DNA from: a virus
IMG/VR virus record: IMGVR_UViG_3300020183_000396
Span: 1 to 26,382 of that record
DNA: 26,382 nt
Reading direction: 5' to 3' (one strand)
Shown here: piece after piece, positions 7,130 through 14,200 of the stretch
Layout: each line of letters opens with the position of its first letter
How positions within the stretch are numbered: the stretch's first letter is position 1
Notes under the pieces: generated by a model
Seen by the model: the letters and a program-made list of their open reading frames with translations, nothing else
Database searches by the model: none
Told to the model about the DNA's origin: nothing
Made by a program: the position numbers and the translations under genes

Positions 7130-7178
7130 CGAAAAGTAAAGCCCGATACTTGACAAAGGGGCACGAATGGGGTAGGAT
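7126..7178 (+). promoter_or_regulatory. Repeated-family promoter with upstream TTGAC element
   Basis: The -35 TTGACA (7150-7155), a 17 bp spacer with GGGGCACGAATGGGG, and the -10 TAGGAT (7173-7178) form the promoter. It is followed by the leader GAATCGTGGGGAAAGGAG. The upstream TTGACGAAAAGTAAAGCC (7126-7143) starts 24 bp before the -35 and contains the stop codon of the zinc-ribbon gene. Confidence 0.82.
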
Positions 7179-7202
7179 TGAATCGTGGGGAAAGGAGCCA
7201 CG

Positions 7203-7424
7203 ATGACCAAAAGGAACCAGTTGCTGAAGGAGTTTTTCAAGGAAGGCGTCCGCGCCTACGCTCGGACGGCGAGCACCCGCCACCTCAAAACCGAGTTTCA
7301 GGCGCTCGCGTGGCACTGGAACTGGCTGACGGACGAAGAGCAGTGGCAGGCGGAGGTCTACGGCAAGGTGCTCAAGAAGCGCGGCGAAACCAAGTTCGTC
7401 AAGAAGTTCGGGGTGTTCGCTTGA
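7203..7424 (+). CDS. Small basic helical protein of unknown function
   Basis: The 73-residue protein is Lys/Arg-rich with aromatic clusters (FQALAWHWNWLTDEEQWQAEVYGKV) and is probably all-helical. The start is ATG 7203 immediately after AAAGGAGCCACG. The in-frame GTG at 7185 belongs to the promoter leader, where transcription should only just have begun, so it is not used. The stop codon TGA (7422-7424) forms part of the next promoter's -35. Confidence 0.65.
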   Translation: MTKRNQLLKEFFKEGVRAYARTASTRHLKTEFQALAWHWNWLTDEEQWQAEVYGKVLKKRGETKFVKKFGVFA

Positions 7425-7449
7425 CAATGGGGCACGGATGGGCTACACT
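7421..7449 (+). promoter_or_regulatory. Repeated-family promoter
   Basis: The -35 TTGACA (7421-7426) overlaps the preceding stop codon. It is followed by a 17 bp spacer with GGGGCACGGATGGGC, the -10 TACACT (7444-7449), and a leader with GTGGAGAAAGGGG. Confidence 0.8.
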
Positions 7450-7473
7450 GGGATTGTGGAGAAAGGGGACAGG

Positions 7474-7884
7474 ATGACCATGAAACCATTGAAGAAAGCG
7501 TTTGTCGTGCAACCTGACGGCACGCGGTATGTGCAAGAGTTCCAAGACAGCCCGCTCAAGATACTTCAGGAGGCGGTGGAAGGGTTGATTGAACCCGTGG
7601 ATTTGGCGAACACGCTGACGATGTGGGTGAACGAGGAAGGCAAACTCATCGGCAAGACCCCCAACCCGTTCGCTACGGGGGCATGGTTCCGCAAGTACGA
7701 TGCTCCAGACATCGTGGTCGGTACCGTGGTGTTCACTGGTGGCACGGACGATGAGGGTGAGACTCTCGGGTTACCTGACGAGATTCTGGCGATTCTTCAG
7801 GAACTCGCCGACAAGTTCTTCGCCAATCTGACGGCGGAGGAGATTGAACAATGGCAGGAACAGTGGAGGGAGGCTATCCAGTGA
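7474..7884 (+). CDS. DUF3846-like phage protein
   Basis: The 136-residue protein resembles the DUF3846 family of phage and plasmid proteins. The segment LQEAVEGLIEPVDL is followed by MWVNEEGKLIGKTPNPFAT and DIVVGTVVFTGGTDDEGETLGL, matching the family's N-E-E-G-K-L, N-P-x-A-T and I-V-G-x-V-V-x-T-G pattern. A helical tail (EILAILQELADKFF...) follows. The family has no firm function. ATG 7474 follows AAAGGGGACAGG; the earlier in-frame ATG at 7438 lies within the promoter spacer and cannot be in the message. Confidence 0.7.
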   Translation: MTMKPLKKAFVVQPDGTRYVQEFQDSPLKILQEAVEGLIEPVDLANTLTMWVNEEGKLIGKTPNPFATGAWFRKYDAPDIVVGTVVFTGGTDDEGETLGLPDEILAILQELADKFFANLTAEEIEQWQEQWREAIQ

Positions 7885-8117
7885 GCAGGTTTGAGTATGG
7901 TGAAGCCCGTTTTTTGCGGGATGTGCTGTATGCGACGGTCTACAACACGACTGGCGAGATGGTGAGAGGGTTGAACTTCGCGACGGTTGACGGCGAGGTC
8001 GTTTTCAGCGTCCCTATCGGCGAATGGCACAAGATTCGTGACGCCTTCAATAAGATTCTGACCCCCGAAAACCCGATGCGACCAGTTGAGGGTGATGAGG
8101 CGCCGATAATCGTTTAG
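7881..8117 (+). CDS. Small protein of unknown function
   Basis: A GTG start at 7881 overlaps the preceding stop (GTGA) and follows GGAGGGAGG at 7865-7873, a better start than the ATG 30 bases upstream. The 78-residue product (MSRFEYGEARFLRDVLYATVYN...) appears beta-rich, with a MVRGLNFATVDGEVVFSVPIGEW core. No family is recognised. It is translationally coupled to the DUF3846-like gene. Confidence 0.65.
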   Translation: MSRFEYGEARFLRDVLYATVYNTTGEMVRGLNFATVDGEVVFSVPIGEWHKIRDAFNKILTPENPMRPVEGDEAPIIV

Positions 8118-8126
8118 GCTTGCCCG

Positions 8127-8381
8127 ATGAGCCACGATTCGCGATACTTGTTGACGGCGCGAACCTTGGATTCGTTGACCTTGTACAGTTTTTACGCGCC
8201 CCACGATGAGGAGGCGTTGTTTGAGGTGATGGATTTGGTGTTGGTGAAGGCTGAGCGCGGTGTGGAGCCTTGGGCGACGGGGAAGGTTACCTTGACCAAC
8301 CCTGTCGGCGTCGTTTTGTTGACGATACCCCAACGGTCGGCGACTACGGTTGACGACGATGGATGCGACTACAACTTTTGA
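8127..8381 (+). CDS. Small protein of unknown function
   Basis: The 84-residue product combines beta strands with an acidic middle part (HDEEALFEVMDLVLV) and a short acidic C-terminus. No family is recognised. It has no Shine-Dalgarno sequence. TAGGCT (8115-8120) lies six bases before the ATG and could be a leaderless -10. It overlaps the next gene by 23 bases. Confidence 0.55.
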   Translation: MSHDSRYLLTARTLDSLTLYSFYAPHDEEALFEVMDLVLVKAERGVEPWATGKVTLTNPVGVVLLTIPQRSATTVDDDGCDYNF

Positions 8382-8601
8382 CGACTGGCTGAAACAAGGT
8401 TACGACTTCGGATTCTGCGGTCCGCCCGTCTGCCCTCAGAGTGACGGAATCCCGATGTCTCTGGCTGAGGAAACGGCAACTCAAGCCGATGGTGAGACGA
8501 GGTTTTTTATCGTTCGTTTGTATCAGGATTCGTCGGAGAAACGCGCCGTTGAGCGTCACCATCCGCCTTCGTGGCGACGGGTGATGACTCTCGGTTGGTG
8601 A
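8359..8601 (+). CDS. Small protein of unknown function
   Basis: The 80-residue product starts at ATG 8359 inside the end of the previous gene. A TTG nine bases earlier is a less likely start. It contains LKQGYDFGFCGPPVCPQSDGIP, a two-cysteine turn that I associate loosely with other small phage proteins, then a beta-rich stretch and a basic end. It closes the left arm; a GC-rich hairpin follows. Confidence 0.6.
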   Translation: MDATTTFDDWLKQGYDFGFCGPPVCPQSDGIPMSLAEETATQADGETRFFIVRLYQDSSEKRAVERHHPPSWRRVMTLGW

Positions 8602-8603
8602 TA

Positions 8604-8625
8604 GCCCCCAAAAGTTGGCGGGGGG
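8604..8625 (+). terminator. GC-rich hairpin after the early arm
   Basis: A run of C (8605-8609) followed by AA and, after a short loop, TTGG and a run of G (8620-8625) can fold into a strong but imperfect stem directly after the stop at 8601. There is no U-run, so it would be a non-canonical terminator, or it may mark the boundary to the packaging genes. Confidence 0.4.
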
Positions 8626-8668
8626 ACAAGATTCGCAAACCGCCGCACCCAAAACACCCAAACACACC

Positions 8669-8863
8669 ATGACACAAATCCACTGCCACAACTGCAACAC
8701 CACCATCACCCACAACCCCAAACACATCACAGGATGCAACTGTGACCCCGACACACCCCAATGGTGCTACATCAACACCAACGGACAACCACACGGACTC
8801 TCTAAAGCCCACTACACAAAACCACCCCACTCAACCCCACCCCAAACACCCCAAAACAACTAA
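8669..8863 (+). CDS. Small Cys-rich protein before the terminase
   Basis: The 64-residue product has C6-x2-C9 and C23-x-C25 plus C33, suggesting a small zinc-binding knuckle, followed by a His/Pro/Thr/Asn-rich tail. The coding strand is extremely rich in A and C (many ACC, CAC, AAC, CCC codons), a composition shared with the start of the small terminase gene. The ribosome binding site is weak. No family is recognised. Confidence 0.5.
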   Translation: MTQIHCHNCNTTITHNPKHITGCNCDPDTPQWCYINTNGQPHGLSKAHYTKPPHSTPPQTPQNN

Positions 8864-8876
8864 AATCACCACCACC

Positions 8877-9311
8877 ATGACCCAAAAACACGGACGACGC
8901 CACAAACTCACCCCCCAAACCCAACAAAAAATCATAGACGCCATCACCGCAGGCAACTACCTAGAAACCGCCGCACACTACGCAAACATCAGCAAAACCA
9001 CACTCTACCGATGGCTCCAAGAAGCAGAACAACCCGACGCACCGCGCCGTCTGCGGGACTTTCGGGACGCGGTGGAGCAGGCGCGAGCGTCAGCAGAAGT
9101 TCGGAATGTCACGCTTGTTCAGCGTGCGGCGAATGACGGGTCGTGGCAGGCGGCGTCGTGGTATCTGGAGCGGTCGTTTCCTTCGCGTTGGGGGAAGAAT
9201 CAGAAGGTTGAGGTGACGGGGGCGGACGGTCAGCCGTTGCGGTTGGATGTCTCGGTTGACGAGTTGGCATCCAAGATTGAGGGATTGCTCGGTGGAGCCG
9301 AAGCCCAGTAG
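8877..9311 (+). CDS. terS: Terminase small subunit
   Basis: The 144-residue protein has an N-terminal helix-turn-helix (LTPQTQQKIIDAITAGNYLETAAHYANISKTTLYRWL, residues 11-47) of the type that recognises packaging sites. Next comes a helical oligomerisation region (DFRDAVEQARASAEVRNVTLVQ) and a C-terminal segment W-x-A-A-S-W-Y-L-E-R-S-F-P-S-R-W-G, common in phage small terminases. It overlaps the large subunit by 20 bases. The base composition switches sharply from A/C-rich to G/T-rich near 9045, between the helix-turn-helix and the oligomerisation region, suggesting mosaic origin. Confidence 0.85.
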   Translation: MTQKHGRRHKLTPQTQQKIIDAITAGNYLETAAHYANISKTTLYRWLQEAEQPDAPRRLRDFRDAVEQARASAEVRNVTLVQRAANDGSWQAASWYLERSFPSRWGKNQKVEVTGADGQPLRLDVSVDELASKIEGLLGGAEAQ

Positions 9312-11082
9312 CACCACTGCGGAAGGTCGTCTGGTCGCGTTTTTGCGTGATGCGACCCCTTCGCGTCGCCGTGAATGGTTAGCGGGGTTGAGTCCCGAGG
9401 AGCGTGCCGCGGTCGCGCTCATGGTGGAGCGGATAGCGCAAGACCCGTGGAGCCAGTATCGCGATGACCCTATCGGATTCGTGGAGAGAGGGTTATGCGA
9501 AACCTTGTGGAGCAAACAACGCGAGATTCTGTTGTCGGTACGAGACAACAAACGCACCGCGGTACCCGCATGTCACGCCCCAGGGAAGTCGCACCTCGCC
9601 GCACGCATCGTCGCATGGTGGACGATGACGAACCCGATAGGTACGAGTCAGGTCGTCACCACCGCAACCACATTCAGGCAGGTACGCAACATCCTCTGGT
9701 CGCACATCCGCACACTGCACACCAAACACAAACTGGATGGGGATTGTCTCACCACCGAATGGAAGCGTAATGCGAGCACTGTCGCCTTCGGATTCGCCCC
9801 AGCACAATACAACGAGACGGCATTACAAGGAATCCACGCACCGAACCTACTCATCGTCGTGGATGAGGCGGGCGGAATCAGCGACGCGATAGGCACCGCG
9901 ATAGAAGCGCTAATGACAGGCGAGCACACCCGCCTACTGTTGCTCGGAAACCCTCCCACTGACACAAACAACTCATGGTTTGAGCGGGCTTGCAACTCCC
10001 ACCTCTACAACACCATCAGAATCTCCGCCTATGACACACCGAACTTCACCGACGAACCAACGGGACGATGCACAACATGCCCACCGTCAGTCAAAACACA
10101 CAACATCTCCACACACCTTGTTGACAAACAATGGGTTGCCGACATCATCAGCGAACTCGGCGAACAATCAGCGTTCGCTCAAGCACGAATCCACGCCAAC
10201 TTCGTCCAAAACACCACCAACCGAATCATCCCCACCACTTGGATAGAGGAAGCGCTACGCAACGACACACCAGCACCGAACCCGAACATCCGCCTCGGGG
10301 TTGACATCGCATCAGACGGCGGAGACGAGTTCGTCATCGCACGCATAGACGGCTACCACGCCAGAATCGTCCACACCTCCAGCGGAGACGCCAACGCCAA
10401 CGCCGTATCCGTCGCCCAAACCATCCTCAAGCACATCCACGACGCCGAAACGACTTTACATAACATCCCTTATGGGCGCCACCCAGAGTGGTCACCCGAC
10501 CACGCAGAGCGAACCACTACCCCTAGTGGCGAACAGGCGTTCGCCGCCCCCGAGGTGTCTCGGCAGGTGTCCGAGCAGGTGTCTGGACGGGGTGGGGGGT
10601 CGGGGCGCCCCGATGCGACGGGGGGCGTCCGCGGTATTGTGACCGTGAAGGTGGATGCTATTGGGTTGGGTTGGGGTGTTGTGAGTTTGTTGGAAACTTG
10701 GGGTCGGGAGGGGTTGCATGGGGCGAGGGTTGTTGGGGTGAATGTGGCGGAGCGGGCGTCGGATGCTGGGCGGTTCAAGAATGTGCGGGCGGAGATGTGG
10801 TGGAATCTTCGTTGTTTGTTGGAGCCTGATGCGAAGGGTGGGCAGGTGGTTTCGTTGGCTGGTTTGGATGTGCGGTCGGTGGGGCAGTTGGGGTTGGGTG
10901 AGTTTGTGTCGGATTCTTCGGGGCGGTTGAAGGTGGTGTCTAAGGTGGAGTTGCGGGGGCGTGGTTTGGGGTCTCCTGACCGTGCTGAGGCGTTGTTGTT
11001 GGGGTTTTATGAGCCGAGTGTGTGGGTGGCGCCGATTGTGGCTCCTGTGTCGGTGGGGCAGGTGAATCCGTGGGTGTTTTGA
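9292..11082 (+). CDS. terL: Terminase large subunit (packaging ATPase and nuclease)
   Basis: From GTG 9292 the protein has 596 residues. The ATPase part shows a Walker A-like ACHAPGKSH (93-101), Walker B LLIVVDEA (186-193) and the coupling motif LLLLGNPP (215-222). The nuclease part shows RLGVDIASDGGDEF (334-347, D338) and VKVDAIGLGWGV (452-463, D455). This motor cuts and translocates phage DNA into proheads through the portal. An unusual Gly/Ser/Pro-rich linker occupies about 392-448, between the two nuclease motifs. The gene is C-rich before it and strikingly G/T-rich after about base 10,560. GTG 9292 is preferred over the start 45 bases upstream because GAGGGA precedes it and it overlaps the small subunit less. 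Confidence 0.92.
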   Translation: MEPKPSSTTAEGRLVAFLRDATPSRRREWLAGLSPEERAAVALMVERIAQDPWSQYRDDPIGFVERGLCETLWSKQREILLSVRDNKRTAVPACHAPGKSHLAARIVAWWTMTNPIGTSQVVTTATTFRQVRNILWSHIRTLHTKHKLDGDCLTTEWKRNASTVAFGFAPAQYNETALQGIHAPNLLIVVDEAGGISDAIGTAIEALMTGEHTRLLLLGNPPTDTNNSWFERACNSHLYNTIRISAYDTPNFTDEPTGRCTTCPPSVKTHNISTHLVDKQWVADIISELGEQSAFAQARIHANFVQNTTNRIIPTTWIEEALRNDTPAPNPNIRLGVDIASDGGDEFVIARIDGYHARIVHTSSGDANANAVSVAQTILKHIHDAETTLHNIPYGRHPEWSPDHAERTTTPSGEQAFAAPEVSRQVSEQVSGRGGGSGRPDATGGVRGIVTVKVDAIGLGWGVVSLLETWGREGLHGARVVGVNVAERASDAGRFKNVRAEMWWNLRCLLEPDAKGGQVVSLAGLDVRSVGQLGLGEFVSDSSGRLKVVSKVELRGRGLGSPDRAEALLLGFYEPSVWVAPIVAPVSVGQVNPWVF

Positions 11083-11100
11083 TGTGATAGGGGGGTTGTG

Positions 11101-11134
11101 TGTTTTTTGTAAAAAAATCGGTCGCCTTCGGCGA
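11101..11134 (-). terminator. Possible minus-strand terminator hairpin
   Basis: TCGCC-TTC-GGCGA (11122-11134) is a compact stem with A7 on its left side. Read on the minus strand it is a stem followed by a T-run, the usual intrinsic terminator form. TTTTTT-GT-AAAAAA at 11103-11117 adds a second small inverted repeat. No minus-strand gene is evident, so it may block antisense transcription toward the terminase or work in both directions. Confidence 0.4.
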
Positions 11135-11162
11135 GGGGGTGGGGGTTGTTAGTTTGGGGTAC

Positions 11163-11229
11163 TTGACAAAGGGACTTTACTGGGAACGCATAACCCACTA
11201 AACCTTCCCCAGTGAACGGGGTTTAGTAT
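11163..11229 (+). promoter_or_regulatory. Promoter and operator-like repeat before the tagged polyprotein
   Basis: TTGACA at 11163-11168 resembles the repeated promoters but has no good -10 at 17 bp. TAGTAT (11224-11229) lies nine bases before the GTG start and could drive a leaderless message. ACTAAACC (11197-11204) and GGTTTAGT (11220-11227) form a perfect 8 bp inverted repeat that overlaps the TAGTAT, as expected of an operator. Confidence 0.45.
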
Positions 11230-11238
11230 CCTGTCGGC

Positions 11239-14200
11239 GTGACCGACGACGACAAACAGTTTCGCCACGCAATCATCGTGGACGCGATGGTCAAGGCACG
11301 CCCCGAATCGGCTTGGCGCCGAGGCTACGACACCCAATACCTCCGCCGACGCGAAGCAATCCTCGCCCGCAAACCGATGTGCGCCATCTGCGGCAAACGC
11401 CGAGCAACCGAAATAGACCATGTCCAACCGTTGATACGCGGAGGCAAAAACGGGCGACTCCGAGCCGTGTGCCGTCAATGCAACGCCAAAAACGGTGGCG
11501 GTGAACGCCGAGTATCCAAAGCCTCATTTGGTGGTGACCGCTCAGCCGCGGGACGGTATGCCGCCGAACAGAGATGGAAAGGGCATGTCAAACGGCAAAC
11601 TCGGACTGATGCGAACCGTTCCACCGACCAGAAACTCGCGGAAGGACCGACGACTCTGCTGTTCGGGCGCGACGAGAACGGTATGCCTGTTATGGGGAGT
11701 GTTGCCGAACTCAGAAAAAGATACGGGGACACTACGGCGGAGAAACATTACTACTTCTATCACAAATACGGATTGCGACTGGACATTGAGGGAGTGGTTG
11801 AACAGGAACCTGCGGAGGAGTCAGCCCAGTTGGGGGCTTTGCAGGCGCTTGAGGAACTGTGTTTGAGTCTGAATAACAATGGGAATGTCATGGAAGTCAA
11901 ACTTGGTCTCATTCAGCCCAAAAACCTTCGCAGTCTAACCAACTACCAAGGCAGATTTGAGACGGGTACTGGCACGGTACTACTTGACCCATTTAGTTGC
12001 GCCCAAAATGCCGAACAAACTGTAAGGACAATAGCAAGAATCCAAGGATTTGAGAGCGAGCGGGGACAACTCCCTTCCGCATTTGCGGCATCCAACGCCG
12101 AGCATGTTACGAGCATGTTTAGCGCTGTTCGGGCGGCGTTGACAAACCTCGGTCCGCTTTTCGTTTCGCCTAAATCCGCGGATGAGAAAAACGCACGCGA
12201 GATGATTAGCGAAGCCAGTCAACGCATGGGCTATGCGGTGATGGTGCACGAGTTTGGTCATGTCGTTGACTGGAAACTCACGGGCGATTTCACATCTAGG
12301 CAGTTGGAGTTCAATCCCGAATGGTACAACCTTGCTAGCCCGTCTGCATACGGACGCCAAAACTATTTGGAAAAAGCGGCTGAATCGTTTTCTGGATGGT
12401 GGCTCTTCGGTGGTGACTCGCAAGGCAAAACTGCTGAGATGTTTAGATTAGTCCGAGACAGGAGCGTCAAAGTGTTGGCTCCCATCTTTGATGCCAAGCA
12501 AGATGTTGTCAAATCGGAGGGGTTGTCTCTCGTATTCTCTGAGTTACCCGCAGAACATCCAGTTTTTCTTTTCGTGTTGGCTGGACTTCTGAAGAAAACA
12601 AATCAAAAGGCTCGGGTTCGGGTTGATGCGATGGTGGATTTGGCGTTGGATAAAGCAAGTTTTGGTGGCGACCGTTCAGCCGCTGGTCGCTACGCCGCAG
12701 AACAGCGTTGGAAAGGTCATCAGAAGAAAGACGATAAGCCCACGGGCGGGCGCACGACCGACCAGAAACTCGCGGAAGGACCGACGACTCTGCTGTTCGG
12801 GCGTGACGAGAACGGTATGCCCATCATGGGTTCGGTCAAGGAACTGAAAGCGAGATACGGCAAGAGCGCCAAGGCTCGCGAGGAGTACTTCCGCACGAGG
12901 TACGGAGTCAGGTTGAAAATCAAACCATCGCCCGCTGGTTCCGTCGCCGAAGCGGTGCAGATGGGCACGCTTCAAGCGTTGGAAGAAATCTGTTTGAGCA
13001 CGGTGCTTGATGGCGTATCCATGAGAAGCGTGTCAATCGGTGACACAGGCAACGACCCCAACTATGAAAAGGACGCCAACGGCTGGTACAACAACGGCTC
13101 CATCACCGTCAAACCTGAGAGCATACAGAAACGGCTTGGCGAACTGCTCAGCAAAATACACGGACGACAACTGAGTGGCGGCGTCGGACTAAAGACGAGC
13201 ACCAAAGAGGACGAAGAATGGTATGGCGACGAAAGTATGACCACCATTCCCCAATGGTCAACCACGCAGATGTTTCCGTCCATCCCAGCGGTTGCACAAG
13301 ACCTAAAACCGTTCTTCTCCACCGACCCCACCAAACAGCCGCCGTCACGCAAAGACCTTTATCTGCGGATGGCTCAACGGGCTGGTTACGCGGTGATGGT
13401 GCACGAGTTCGGTCACGCCGTTGACTTCGGCGGCTCCTCGCGGGGCGAATCCGTATCGTCGGACGCGGATGCCGCATGGCAAGGTCTGCAAGCACCAACC
13501 GAGTACGGGCGGGCGAATCTGTACGAGAAGGCGGCTGAATCGTTCGCCGCATGGTGGCTGTTCGGTGGCGGGCAAGGGAATCTGCCGAAAGGAATCGCAG
13601 GCATCGGACGGTTGGCTGAGCCGATTCTCCGCCCGATTCTGGAAGCCAGAGGCGAGATGGTGAAGAGCGTGACGCCACCCATTGACATCGCCACACTGCC
13701 GTTGAATCACCCAGTCGTGTTGTTCACTCTTGCGCCGTTGATGGTTGACAGGTTGCGGAAAGCGCAAGTCAAGGTTGATGCGATGATTCAAGCCGCTTTA
13801 GTGAAAGCGTCCTTTGGTGGTGACCGTTCAGCCGCAGGCAGGTACGCCGCTGAGCAGAGATGGAAAGGTCACATTAGGAGAGTCACGGTTGAGATGAAGG
13901 TTGACTTGCCGCAACCATCGGGATTCATCGGCACCACCAAACCATCTCCCCCAGTCGGCATCGCGGTGGACCCTGAGGACTTGCCAAGCGGTTACCCGAG
14001 CCACATGAAAGGGTTTGACCTAAATGCGATGCTACACGAGGACATGGAAGCGTTGTATCGTCAAAAAGACCAACGGGGGCTGAACACCAGAGAGTTACTA
14101 CAAAACATTTCCAGTCCTATGAGTCGGCGTGCCGCAAAACAAAATCTGGTTGCGGACTTGACGAGGGGCGTCCAAAAACAACTTGACGACGAGACGCTCA

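Noticed and set aside
7185-7202. GTG at 7185 (and similar GTG codons at 17798 and 18330) as gene starts
   Set aside because: They are part of the conserved promoter leader at or next to the expected transcription start, and a Shine-Dalgarno sequence lies just after them, pointing to the downstream start.
13148-13696. Minus-strand open frame opposite zincin module 2
   Set aside because: Arg/Pro/Ser-rich, low-complexity product typical of an antisense shadow of a GC-rich gene; no promoter or ribosome binding site.
11518-13872. Tags in the polyprotein as intein or self-splicing borders
   Set aside because: None of the intein block motifs (N-terminal Cys/Ser with TxxH, C-terminal HN) flank the tags, and the modules between them are enzymes of other folds.
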